From contig NC_134685.1 in NCBI RefSeq assembly GCF_024713945.1, forward strand, positions 1,786,001-1,850,000: 64,000 nt of DNA, in the 5' to 3' direction. The position numbers were made by a program, and so were the translations under genes. This document shows, piece after piece, positions 25,220-38,711 of the stretch. Under the pieces are notes generated by a model. The model had not been told where the DNA came from. It made no database searches and saw nothing but the letters and a program-made list of their open reading frames with translations. The DNA comes from Dermatophagoides farinae (taxonomy: Eukaryota > Arthropoda > Arachnida > Sarcoptiformes > Pyroglyphidae). Each line of letters begins with the position of its first letter. Positions within the stretch are counted from its first letter, which is position 1.

Positions 25220-25987
25220 ATGATGCATCATCATAGACCATAATTTCTGGTGATGAACGAATCCCTGTTGTTGTTGTTCCTGTTCCTGTTGCTGATGATG
25301 TTATTGTTGATGAATAATTATTTGTTGTTGTTGTTGTTGTTGATGATGATAATTGTCCAGTACCTGTATTGTTGATCATTGATGATGGACCATTTATTAT
25401 TGATCGTTGATTAGAAGTTGTTGTTGATGATGATGTTGTTGTTGTTGTTGTTGTTGATGCTGTTGCTGCTGTTGATGATGATGATGATAATCCAAATGGC
25501 GGATATTGATGATGACCACCACCACCACCACCACTACCAATAACATTATTCAATGATAATGATGGTGGATGATGATGTACAATTGTATTTGGTTGCTGTT
25601 GTTGATTCGTCTGTTGACCACTGGATGACAGCAGTGATTCTAATGATGCAGCTACAGTAGCCACTGATGATGGACTATTCTGTTGTTGTTGCTGTCTTGA
25701 TGATGAAGCCGATGAAATTGATGTTGATTTTGTTGTTATCGATGTTGATGATGACGATGATGATGATGATGTGATCGTTGTTTTTTGTTGTTGTTGTTGT
25801 TGAGCTTGTTGAATCATTTGTTGATGTTGTTCAGGTGAAATAATTTCCGGCACAGCAATACCAAGCTCTTCTTCTTGTTCCTGTTGGCGACGTAATGCAA
25901 CCTGTGCAGCCATAATTTTTTTACGTTGATTTGTTAGGTCACATTTTGCACAATGACAATCTTTCCATGGACAAAAACGTTTATGAT
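25220..25987 (-). CDS. dsx: doublesex-like DM-domain transcription factor, exon 2 (rest of DM domain and linker)
   Basis: Second exon, residues 722 (split codon) to 977 plus one base. The acceptor is a strong pyrimidine-rich tract ending TCATTTCAG, and the exon opens [15 protein letters not shown]. Joined to exon 1 this gives zinc ligands C708, C711, H723, C727 (site I) and H714, C732, C734, C737 (site II). Their spacing (+3, +6, +15, +19, +24, +26, +29 from the first Cys) is identical to that known for Drosophila DSX. The recognition-helix region [19 protein letters not shown] followed by EQEEELGI resembles the DMRT1/DSX class more than the DMRT2 or DMRT93B classes. The rest is a Gln-, Ser-, Thr- and Gly-rich linker with one less repetitive helix-like block ([13 protein letters not shown]). 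The donor is TCAT|GTAAGT with intron base 1 at 25219. The length of 768 nt is a multiple of three. Without splicing, the frame ends in a poly-Phe tail at 25155. Confidence 0.95.
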
Positions 25988-28900
25988 CTGAAATGATGAG
26001 GATGCACAAAACCAAGAGGAGTAAAAAAAGTGAAAAAAAACCAAAAAAGGGCGGAGGTTGATGAAATGAAACCAAAAAAAAAAGAAAATAAATTAGTACG
26101 GGTCAACAAAGTTCAAGGTAGTGGCTTAATAATATGCTAATATCTATCTATAGACTAATCGCACACACCCACATCCACACATATTCACTGCAGTGCAAAG
26201 GAATGATAAAATCGACGACGACGAGGAGGAGATTTTACTTAACATCTTTCTCATCATCCTCCTCCTCCTCCTCCGCCAGTCGACATTTAACCTCGATTCA
26301 TCAAGAGGGTAACAAATGATCAAAAAAAAAAAAACAGACAAGAAAAATACAAACGTGACTACCACCAAAAATAGCAACAAAAAAAAAACAACCAAGAGGC
26401 ACCACAAAATCATCATGATCATTAAAGAATGATGTCCACCAACCAACAGTGGAAAAAAAAAGAAAAGAAAAATGGACTGATCGATTGAAAATTGATTGAT
26501 CGTATCGGACACACGAACACATTTTTTTTCTTTCCTAATCGGGCCTCTCTCTCTTGTTGATCCATTAGATTACACAATATATCATTCAAGAGGCCAAAAA
26601 AAAAACTGTCGAAAAGACAGAAAAAAAAAATTCCAATTCCAAGAAACATAATCAAGGTTTTTCTTTTCTTTTTTTTGCTGGAAAGCCGAAAATTTTCTTT
26701 TTTTAGCCACTTTCGAAATCATGAAAATTTTTTTTTTTCTTCAGCCAAACAAACGAAAAAGAAAAACCACAACCAACAATTTTCGTCACATCCGTCCATT
26801 CGTATATATGAACGAGGTTATTTCCCCCCGATGCTCAACATCGCAACCACCACCACCACCACCGCCACAAAGTTGTTTTTTTTTTGGCTTTAAAAAGATG
26901 TTTAGAATTCATAGGAAAAATGGATTTTCCTATCACTTTGTGTGTGTGTGTGTTGTGTGTATAATTTTTTCAACTGTTTATCACATTACAAATGTCAATG
27001 TTCTACACACACACACAATAATCGATAAAATTTTCAAATTTTGTAAATCTTCAAAAAAAATTTTTTTGTTTGTTTTCGTTTTGCAAAAATCAAAATCCTA
27101 AACCAAATTCATTGGTGTGTGTGTGTGGGTGTTGTGAAATATTTTTCAGTATGAAATACAAGAAATAAAATGCAGTGTGAATGATTGAATCATCTCATCA
27201 CATATTGTTGTTGTTGTTGTGTAATAAAAATTGTAATCAAATGTAAATTCACACGCCACACACACACTTGATTTTTTTTTGTCTCACAACAATCCAACAG
27301 TAATTCTTGAAAATCTTGTTCTGTGTGCATTCTAATTGAACAAAACAAAATCCAATCATTGAATTTGTGAAAAGGGATTTATTCATGTTTTCAAATATGT
27401 TTGGTTTGTGTGTGTGTGTGTGTAATTGTAACAAATTTGTACAATTTTTGATTTGAAAACTAGCAAAAAAAAACCACCAAAAACTGTGGTGGTCGACTGT
27501 GTGTGTGTGTGTAGATATTATTCATATGAATTCATTTCATTTGATTTTCTAACCACAGAATTTATTAACGATTCTTAAGGATTTTCATCCACTTACATGA
27601 TTCCTTTACACTTCAAGAGGGATCAACTTTTTTTGTATGAAATTATTGTGAATAGAATCAGGAAATGTCGTACAATTTAATTCATTACTGAATTGTTGTT
27701 GTTGATGTTGTCAAATGATTAAATGTACACACATATACCATATACATACATGTATATCGATGTTTAATCCTATTTCATTTGATTTGAATTCATTGATTGT
27801 CTTGAATCAATCACAATCGCTCTCTCACTCTCTCTCTCTCTCTTGTTTCTTTTCATATTGAGTTTGTGATTTGATTAATGAATATGAAAACAAAAAACAG
27901 CAAATTGTAACCATATTGAAACTACGACAACAACAACAACAACAACGACAACAAAAAACATTGGCCAATTTATAGATGAAGCCAGAATTTAGCAAAGAAT
28001 TATTATTATTATTATTAACTTTACGATTTTGATACTGTAGCAAACAAATATACACAGAATTGAATGGGAAAAACAAGTCAATTCTGTATATCCGTGTGCG
28101 TGTGTGTGTGTGTGTGTGTTTGTACACCAGAACAAAGTGAACAAAAAAAAATAGTAGTAATATTCAATTAAGAATCCAAATGATTCTGAAATTCTTATTC
28201 TAAATGAATAAGAATAACCAATAAGTAAACCATAAATGAAAGAATTTTTGTTTTTTGTTTTTGGCCCTGAATTGATATGAATTTGATTCTGTTTATAATG
28301 TGTATAATAATATATACAATCAAATCGATCTGAATTGAATCAGAATTGAAATTGAAATAAACTACTGAAAAAAAACAAACCTAATAATTTGATTGAGAAA
28401 AATAGAGAGAGAGAGAAAAACAACAAATTGAATTCATTTTCCTTTCTTTCTCTTTTTTGGTGGATAATTTTATTCGCCCGATTAGGCACATACTATATCC
28501 AGAATAACGAACAACAAAATGATGATGTTGTTGTTGTTGTTTATGTTTTTTGATTCTTAAATTGATATATTTTGAACAAACAAACAAAAAAAAAAAAAAA
28601 AACGAAAAGAAAATTGAAATCAATATCATCATAATCATCGTAATCATTGTTCTATCACTCTATCATTATGATCAAAAAAAAAACAAAATTCAATCTGAAT
28701 CATAAATGAATTCTGGTTGTCCGATGTTGAGGCATTTTTTTTTGTTCATTCATTTCGATCGTATCACGACCTCTCATTAGTTTCTAAAGTCATAAGATGA
28801 ACTCATTTTTTGATGACCTTGGATTTTATGATCATATGATTTTACTTGAAATGCCATTACGTACCATCGAAAAAAATGTGTGCCTGTGTGTGTGTGTGTG

Positions 28901-29030
28901 TGTTTGATGTGTTTATGTACAACCATGTGATTCATTTTGGGCAATTGTTTAAAGTTCATTGAAACAAATCATGTGATGTGTGTATTATTGTGTTTTAGTT
29001 GTCCAAGGTCGAATAACACAGACACATTAG

Positions 29031-29054
29031 CACACACACACACACACACACACA
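29031..29054. repeat. (CA)12 microsatellite
   Basis: Uninterrupted CA tract in intron 1. Confidence 0.95.
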
Positions 29055-29239
29055 AAGTATATATGAAAAGCTCACATGATTTTTATCCATTTTGGATGAT
29101 GAAGGTGAAAGGTTCCAGCAACAACTACAAATAATTTTTTTTGGAATAGTCCAAATGAGAATATTTCCATTGAAAACATGGGTATAGTAGAATAGAATCA
29201 TTTGAATCACATGAATGATGCATTGAGTTTGCGTTCTTG

Positions 29240-29265
29240 TTTTTTTTTTTTTTTTTTTTTTTTTT
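29240..29265. repeat. poly-T tract (T26)
   Basis: Homopolymer in intron 1. Confidence 0.95.
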
Positions 29266-32200
29266 GATGAAAAACAAATGAAAAATTCTTGAATTTCAAA
29301 TTAAAAAAAAAATTCGAATGAAATGAAATATTCTAAAAAAATGATTTTGATGAATTTTTTTTTTGTTTTATTTTTTGCTGATTTTCAATTTTCTTTCCAC
29401 TATTCATGGAAAAGGATTTATCATTCATTCATTCATCATTACAATCTAGGCGTAGGCAATGATGATGATGATGATCCATGATGATCCAACAACAGCAGCA
29501 GTAGCAGCCATTATTACATATTCAAGTTTATATGAGTGTGTACCGATCATCATCATCATCATCACCAAAAGTGAATATTCACACATACACAACACGCATA
29601 CAGTAATCGAAAATGAAATTCTCTAAATTCTTTCACATGAATCTCAATGACAATTATTCATGTAAGCAAATTGAATGAAGAAAAAACAAAACAAAAAACC
29701 AAATTTTTATTTCTCAATTTTCTTTCTGGTCGTCGTCGTTGTTGTTGTTGTTTTAATTCAATTTCAAAATTTGTTTGGCCAATGCTTGACTATTCTTTCA
29801 TCATCATCATCATCATCATCAATTTCCAATGAAAAATTTCATTTTAAAATTGTGGAATTTTTTCCATCATGAAACACAAAAAAATGATCATCAAGATTTG
29901 CACCCAAATATATATTAATCATCATCATCATCGTCGTCATCAAAGATGGAAAATTAAATTTTTCATACCACTTGTTCATAAAGCCATAATGATGAGATTT
30001 TTGAATATTTTTCTTCGCACACACACACAAATTCAATGGAAATTTACCAGGAATTTTGTTTTCCATAAAAATGGTTTATGAAACTAGTAATTTCTGAAAA
30101 AAATAAATTTCTCGGAAATTTCCGTACAAATAATAATCATATTTATGGAACAATAAACAATCAATCAATCGAATGTATAATCAATATGAAAATATCGATT
30201 TGGCCGATGCCAAACGATGTGGCCAATGAGAGAGAGAGAGAAAAAAAAAGAAATCAGGAAAAAACTACCGAAAAAAAAACAATAAACAAACAAAAATTCC
30301 TGAAAAATCATTCGGTTTGAAAATGAAAATCGCAGAATAATGGAATAGAATAACAGAATAAACGGAACAGAATTTTTTTTTCATATATTCATTTCTTCTT
30401 CTGTTGTTGTCATTATTATGGTTATTATTATTATTATTGTGTTTTGAATAAAAAAAAAAATTCTTGGAACACAACATCTACACAATTAATAATGATGTTT
30501 ACCGATGATAATGATGATGATGATTCGTGGTACACCAATCATATGCGAAACAAAAAAAAAAAAATCATCCATGACATAAACAGACTTCACGGGAGAGAGA
30601 ATGAGAGGGCAGCAAAAAAAAAATGAAATATTTGCATTTAAAATCCATCCATTTCAACATTTCACTATCGTTCCAAAATTAATCATTACCATTTTATCAT
30701 CATTTATCAAGAAAACTAAAGAACCAAACACTGAAATCACATCATCATATTGAATCTAATGAATGAAAATGATGAATTGCGTGACAATTATTCATAAATC
30801 AATACAAAACAAATGAATAAAAAAGATTTTGCATATTTTCAAATTTTTTTTTTTATTCAATCCATCTTTGATGATCATCATCAATTCATCAAATTTGTTT
30901 TCAATATATTCACAAGAATTCAAGGCCATTATTCACACTTTCACACTTTAATACTACTGCTACTACCACTACTGCTGTCCCCACCATTCAAATACATTCA
31001 TTCACAATCGGTTCTGTATATATCAATTTTTAATCATCAAATTCGACAAAAAAGATAATTTAATCACTCAATCAATCAAACCAGAAAGAAAAAAAAATAA
31101 TTTTACTCCACAAAATCAGCATAATTACAGCTCGAATCTAATGACCAAAAAAAAAAAAAAAAAAAAACTTTTCAATTTTCATCATCCGATAAAGTGAAAA
31201 AGATGGAAAAAAATCCTATAAAAAAATCATATTTTTAAAAGAATCAATGAACCTTGTCCAAAATGGGAAAAAAATGATTGAAAACTTAACTGAAATTCAA
31301 AGATTTTGTCTCTCTTTTTTTTGGGTTTTATCATTGAAAACAAGTAACAAATTGAACGATTTGTTCTGTTTACGATAATCCTCTTTTTGTTTTCTTTTTG
31401 GTGAATGCAATAACTACAACAAATGATTCATATCAATGATTTTTCATGACTTATGAACATGGATTAACGACCAACCAAATGGAAAAAAAACAGTCAGTCA
31501 GATAGATAGATGAATGGGTTGGATTTTTTTTTTTTTTAGCAATTGAATCCTTTTTTTTCCATTCAAAAGATATGAAATGGAAAAAAAAATTTTCTTGATT
31601 TATAAAGCTCATTGAATTCATTTTGGAAGAAAAAAAAACCTACATCTTTTCACCACCCACTACTGCATCCATCCAATGTGTGTGTGTGTGTATACGATGC
31701 GATGAAGGTCAATGATGATTTGAAATGGATAAAAAAATTTTCACCATCAAAATACGCATGCTCGATAGTTTGCAATTTTTTTTTTTTTTTTTTTTTTTGC
31801 TACAAAACAATTCAAAAATGGATACATATTATAATAGTTACACATTGATTCATATAGCATATATATGCATCAATGTGTGGGTGTTTATCATTCAACATTT
31901 TTGAATGTGAAAAGTGGACATTCATTGTGATTTTTTTTTGTGTGTGACAAAATAAAAATTCAGATCCATAAATGTCGTTATTACAAATTTTTTTTTCCAT
32001 TTCTTTTTTTTCACTTGCTTTAAACTTTAGCGATTTTTTTCAGTAGTTTTATTGTCACTATAATTATAATAATAATCATCATCATCATCATCATTAAGGT
32101 AATATTTCTGTCTCTCCCTCAATGTCAAATTATTGATAATTTAATAAAATTATGGCCCAACACGAACCTAGTTATTTTTTTTGTGATTTCAATTTATGAA

Positions 32201-32481
32201 TTTCGTGTGCGTTTGTGTGTGTGTAAATGCCAACCGAATTCAATTCAATGATGATGAATCCGAAATGAAATTAGCATGTCCATCTATTACAATCCATTCA
32301 TTATATGTGTATGACATAATAAGAAAATTAAAACGAAAAAAAAGTCCATTTTTTCAGGAAATGAATATATAAAAAAAATGATAAAATGACCATATTATTA
32401 ATAGGTGATTATGTGTGTGTATGGTCATCATTTGAATATTTGAATAAAAAAAAAATCGAATAACCAGAATGACAAGAATAA

Positions 32482-32519
32482 AAGTAGTAGCAGTAGCAGT
32501 AGCAGTAGTAGTAGTAGTA
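32482..32519. repeat. (AGTAGC)n/(AGT)n array
   Basis: Hexamer AGTAGC repeats pass into AGT repeats. The unit contains the GTAGC half-site of the dispersed palindromic motif. Confidence 0.8.
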
Positions 32520-33024
32520 ATAAAAAAACAAAGAATCTAAAAAAAAATTATAAAAATAATGATGACCATCATCATCAACATCATCATAATCAAAGAATTT
32601 TTTTTTTTACCTTGTTTTTGAATATCATCATCACCGAATACCGAATATCAACTATTGACCACTATTTCAACTACAGAATAAACATAGAATCACCACCATC
32701 ATCATCATCATCAACATTGATCTTGTTGTTGTTGTTGTTTCAATGAATATTCCATAGGAAAATATTTTGTCTACAGTTTTATATATTTTATTCTATGTGT
32801 GATATTTACACACACACACACACACACGCACGCCATACACATAAATTATGGTCCCATTATGATATCAGAGAGGAAATTTTTTTTTTTTTGCAGCAATCAC
32901 CACCACCACCACCACCACCACTATTGCCAATAACAACAAAATAATGGATAAATGTGTCCAATATAGAACATTGAATATTTTGGCTGAAATTATATCTCGG
33001 TTATTTTGTTGTTGTTGTTGTTGT

Positions 33025-33044
33025 TGATCATCATATGATGATCA
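33025..33044. repeat. 20-bp perfect palindrome in ATC/GAT sequence
   Basis: TGATCATCATATGATGATCA is its own reverse complement. It sits where ATC repeats switch to GAT repeats. Confidence 0.9.
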
Positions 33045-36000
33045 TATCATCATGGTCATCATCATCATCATCAATGCTTATGTTGTTGTTTACGCAATAT
33101 ATTTTATTACCCCACTCCCAAAAAATTTTTTTTTCTATTTCATTTTATCATCATTATGATGATGATGATGATGGCAAAGACAGAGAGAGAAAAAGAGAGC
33201 GAAAAAAACGATGAATTTCCGGAAATCGGATCGTATGGCAAAAAAATTTTTTTTTTTTTTGAAAAAGATTTTTTTCGTTCACACTACAACACCACCACCA
33301 CTATTACAATGCCACGCACACACACACACATTATTTATGAATAACCCAAATGCAATATTTATTTCCTTCCCCCCCCTTCACCCGCTCTCATCAATGGAAC
33401 ACAAAACATTATATATTTGATGATGATGATATTCTATGAAATGAGAACAATGTTTTTTTCAAGTCAATAAAATATATTCTGTATATGATTATTATTATTA
33501 TTATGATATGTAGAGAATCACATAACATATTTTATATTTTAGTTGAACCAAAAAAAAAAAAAAAAAAATTCCTTTTTTTTATTCTTGTTTTATTATTATT
33601 TATATTTTCAATTCAATTTCAATTTCATCAGTCTCTCAGTCCCCATTCTCTCTCTCCCCATTCTTTCTCCAGATCATCACAGCCACAGAATCGAAAAGAA
33701 AAAAAATTTTTGAAAATTATGGATAATGAAAAGACGAAAAGAAAAAATTAAAACCGAAATGATAACAAAATGGGTAAGTAAAGTGAAGAAAGTAAAAAAA
33801 AAAGCAAAAAAAAACAATGAAACATAATATATACCAAATGAGAATGTACCAGTGTAAAATATGAGACTAATAAATGGTCGAATGGAACGATGGAAATGGG
33901 CTCGTATTTTGTTTTTTGTCTTTTTTTTCGATTTCGATCCCTTCGGTTTAAATGGCTGGATGGACCTGAATTTCTGGAAAAAAAGCCCAGTGTGTGTGTG
34001 TGTTGGTTTGTTATTTATGAATATATGGTTTTTTTTTTATTCTTTTGCCTTTCTGTACATAATGATGGCGATGATTCGTTTTTATTTTATGGATCAAATC
34101 CGATTTATTCCTGAAATTGAATTGCATGTGTGTGTGTGTGTGTATGTTGAAAAAAGGAATTAAAAATGAAAATAGAATTTCGATTGAAAAATTCTTTAAT
34201 CGATTTTTCCATTTTTCCATTTTTTGTTGTTGTTGTTTCGTTTTTTTTGCAGAATTTTCAAAAGAAGAAACAATGATTGTGTAGCAAAATTGCTATTCGC
34301 TACAGTCTATTGACCATTTGCTACAAACTTTTTTTTTATTTGTTCATCACAGATCGATACGCATGTCTTGTTGTTGTTCTTTTTTTTTCTGGAGCAAACA
34401 AGATGAATTTCAACTCAAAAAAAAAAAAAAAAAAATAGAATCATCATAAAGATTGGAGTTGAACAACAACAACAACAACAACAAATTCAATTTATAAATT
34501 AAAATATCAAAAAAAAAAACAATTTGATTCATGTCTTGACCATTTTTGTTCGGCCTAATCAGTTAAATATGATCGAAAATCGATTGATCAATCGTATTTT
34601 CATTCATTCATATTTTATGGTTCATTCAATATTTTGATGTCCGATAATTTTGTTTTTTTTTACATAAAAATCCAATCAAAATTGATAAAATAGAGACGTT
34701 TTATTCTGTTCAAATTCTTATGACCCATCTGTCTGGTATCTTATATCCAAAAAAAAAAAAAGAAAAAAGTGAAAAACAGATGAAAAAAAAACACACGGAA
34801 TTTCATGAGTAAATTTTAAATTTTCTTGGTTAAAAAAAAAATCTTTGACCAAGAGATGTCATCTATGATGATGATGATGATGATAATGATGAAGAATCGC
34901 ACCACCACCACCACCACTACTACCACGACCACTACAACAATAAAAAAATCCACAATTTTTTCATTCCCAGATAGCTAAACAGCACAAATTTTTTTTACTT
35001 GAAAAAACAAAAAAAATCAAGCAAACACAAAAGAAAAACTTTCCGGATTTCCGAATACCATGAATGAGTATATTGGCTTAAATTAGAATTTTTTTTTTCG
35101 GTCCTGGTATTGAATATTCTGCGTATATTCAACGCCAAAAAAAAACGTTGGAATCGAAAAAAAGAAAAGCTATTCCGATTCCAATGAACAAACAAAAAAA
35201 AAGGTGATATATAGATTAGTAACAATTTTTTAAAAGTGGAGAAAAAAATTGAATTTCTACTTATTTTCATCATTTTTTTTTTCGTAACACTTTGAATGCC
35301 ATTATAATCGAAATTCGAATTCTTTGGTTTGGTTTTACATATGGAAATTTTGACACACGAAAATGAAGAAGAAAAAGAAAAATGAAAAACAAGAATCCAA
35401 TTCCAAGGCCAACTAGCAGTGGCTGGAGATTAATTTTTTTTTTTTAATTTCACACGCACACACACACACACACAGACAGACAATTGAGTTGACAATGTAC
35501 AATGTTCAATTCTAGAGCAATATGTAGCAGCAGAACAAAAAAGCTGAGAATATTCTTAAGCTTTATGAAACAAAACAAAACAAAACAAAAAAAAAATAAA
35601 TCCATCTAAATCAATGTTATGTAATAATAATTATAATCAATGTATTGTAGCAAAAAAAAAAATTTAACTTTTGGCTAATTAATTCTAATCTCTATTTTTT
35701 TTTTTGAATTTTTGTCGCTTTTAAAACTTTTTTCCAATGGAAATACATGTGTCTTTTGTGTGATTTAGGCTTTTTTTTCGATTTTCATTATTATTTTGCA
35801 ATTCTGTATTCGAGAATCTAGATTCTTGTTGCTACTGCTGCTACTGTTGTTGTTGTTGTTGTTGTTCTATTAAAGAAATAAAATTACAACAACAACAACA
35901 ACTACGACGACGACGATAACAAGTAAAATTTTCTATCGTTTAGGCCATTTTTTCACATTTGTTACAATTGTTTGTTTTTGTTAAAGCTACAAAGTTTTGT

Positions 36001-36374
36001 ATTGGAAAATTCTATTTACACACACACACACACAGATATTTTCATGGATTTTTATCATCATCATCATTTGAAACAAGAAAAACATTTTTGAGTAAAAAAA
36101 AATTGCTTTTATTTTTTTCTCGGATGCAAGTTCAATTTAGTTTTATTAGTCTTTTTTTTGAATGGCATGGGATGGTGGGGATGGTGGAATCCATTTTCTA
36201 TTTGTTCAACCAATTGTCTATCATTGATTTTGTTTAGATTTTGATTAGGTTTCGTTGTTGTTGTTGTTGTTGTTGTTGTCATTTTTATTGTTGCGATTGT
36301 TGTTGTTGTTGTTGTTCAAACAGAACATTATCAACAGCATTTAATTATTAAAGAACTGAATTCAATTTTTTGTC

Positions 36375-36392
36375 GTTGTTGTTGTTATTGTT

Positions 36393-36437
<45 letters not shown>

Positions 36438-36438
36438 G
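36375..36438. repeat. (GTT)n microsatellite with two ATT interruptions
   Basis: A 64-bp GTT array in intron 1, with interruptions only near its left end. It is followed at once by GCTG and an A-run. Confidence 0.9.
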
Positions 36439-37518
36439 CTGAAAAAAAACAATATTCTGTTGAATGAAACAAAACAAAAAAAAGGCCAAAATAAAAACGA
36501 TACAAACAACCATCCGAAACACGATAATCATTTTAATGATGACATTTCCTATTTTCAAATGATGAGAATCATTTATTGTTGATGATGATAATAGTAGTGG
36601 TGGCTGTGGTAGTGGCGGATGTTTGATCGGATATACATCTTCCGGTCGATAATAATGGATAATCAACTGAAATAGCATTGTTTTTTTGTTGTTGTTGTTG
36701 TTTGTTAATTTCACACAAAGATAGACTATTAAAAATTGTGAAAAAATTGTAACAAAATTCAGTTCTCAATTCTTTCTGTGAAATAAAATTGCTATACCAC
36801 ACACACACACACACACACACACCTATCATCGTCGTCGTCGTCGTTGTGTTAATCAGATTTTCGTTTGAAACGGAAATGAAAAAAAATTTTATTTTTTTTT
36901 GGATTCAAATTGAATGAAAACAGAGAATAGAGCAATAACCGAAAATCGGGTATTAGAATTTTTTTTTTGAGTATCAAGAATTGTATATTTCAAGATTAAC
37001 TAGAAAGATTCTTTGTTTGATATTTGGATCAATCATCATCATCACAGACATACACACACACACACAATGTAGCCAATTTTAATTTCTTATAATACGTGCT
37101 TTGTATCGTGATGTTATTTTCTTGATAAATAATCCATTTTCAAGACAATTTTTTTTCATATTCTACATGGTGGTGGTGGTGTTTGGATTGTCCAGTTTTT
37201 TTTTCATCATAAAATTTCCTAACAGTACTGCAAAAGAAGTGGAGAAAAAAAACCACTCAAAGTTTTATGTTTCAACGACAGCCACCAATCAATATTAATA
37301 ATTAATAAAAAATAAAAAAAAAGTGATAAACATTGCACACACACACACACACAGAGAGACAGACACATGAAATGGTCAAATCGTATGGTTTATTGGTTAT
37401 TTTTTTTTCCATTCGAAATTCTAGCCAGAATTCTAGAATTTACCATTCGAATATTCTATGTTTATTACAAACATTTTTTTTATCATTGTATTTTGTTTTT
37501 CCGTTTTGTTTTGTTTTG

Positions 37519-37546
<28 letters not shown>
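37519..37546. repeat. poly-T tract (T28)
   Basis: Homopolymer in intron 1, followed immediately by GCTACA. Confidence 0.95.
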
Positions 37547-37549
<3 letters not shown>

Positions 37550-37769
37550 ACAAAATGATGATTATTATTATGAAAAAAAACCGGCGACAGCTAAATGATC
37601 GAATTAATGTTGTTGTTGTTGTTGTTGTTTTGTTTTCCGTTTCCATTTGATAACAACAACAACAACAACAACACAGAAATGGTCACTGAAAAAAAATGTT
37701 ACAAAATATTCATAACACAAACAGGTTACAACGCATGGGCAAATATTTATTATTTAAACATTTGGACAA

Positions 37770-37800
<31 letters not shown>

Positions 37801-38711
37801 ACTTCAATAGACAGATGAACATCAACAGCCGCCGCCATCGACGTCCAAAGGTCGACGGTGATAATGATGTTAATGAAAAAAAAAATCAAGGATGTTGTCG
37901 AAGGTCAGAACCCAACCCTTTTTTTCGTGCAAAGAATTTTCTATCTCTCTATTGAAACAAAGCAACAAACGTAACAAAAAAAAAAAAAAAACAAAAACAA
38001 ATGTGAATAAATGGATGAATTCACACACACACACACACAACATTTGAAACCAAATTTATTGCTTTTTTTCTGTTTCTCTTTGATAATAATAATAATTATA
38101 ATGAGGATGAGAAAGTAATAAAAATATCAACCGTGAGTCTCGTTTTTGTTGTTGTTGTTGTTGTTGGATGTTTCAAAGTCCAAACACAAACAGACACACA
38201 CACTGGCTACAAATTCACTGAAAAAAAAAATTTTTTTTTTCATCACCAATAATTTTCTTGTTTCACAGTATTTTTTTCGGTTGTTGTCGTTTTTTTTTGT
38301 TGAAAATTTTTTTCTACGAAAAAAAAACTTGCTCAAAAAATCTGAAAAAAACGAAAAAAACTTTGCAAATTGATGATGGACCATTGAACTATTCATTGGA
38401 ATGAATGATTTGAAATAAACAACAACAACAACAACAACAAAAAAGTCGTAAATTATTTTTTCTATACGAACGAACGAACTAAAAAATATACTACCACGCC
38501 ATTCGCATATATAACATGAATACACACACACAGCATACTAAGATTCAAAGAGACAGCAGCAATGTTTTAAAATGATTTTTTCATTTCATTTCATTTCATT
38601 GCCAAATGTCACTGCTCTCTTGCTTTTCTTACGATTCGTGTTGACCACATGAATGATATGATCGATATGAGTGAAAATAATACAAAAACTTTTCTTCAAA
38701 AATTAACTTAC

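Larger units (their letters stand above)
25988..38711 (-). other. dsx: dsx intron 1 (12.7 kb), interrupts the DM domain
   Basis: GT-AG intron in phase 1, GTAAGT to TTTCAG, splitting the DM domain between K721 and H723. It contains only AT-rich simple sequence: CA/TG tracts (for example 28101-28119, 29031-29054), poly-T runs (29240-29265, 37519-37546), a GTT expansion (36375-36438), a palindrome at 33025-33044, and copies of the GCTACA/TGTAGC motif (for example 28031-28041 and 34300). I found no exon, RNA gene or transposon in it. Retention would truncate the protein at 38629 within the DM domain. Confidence 0.85.
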
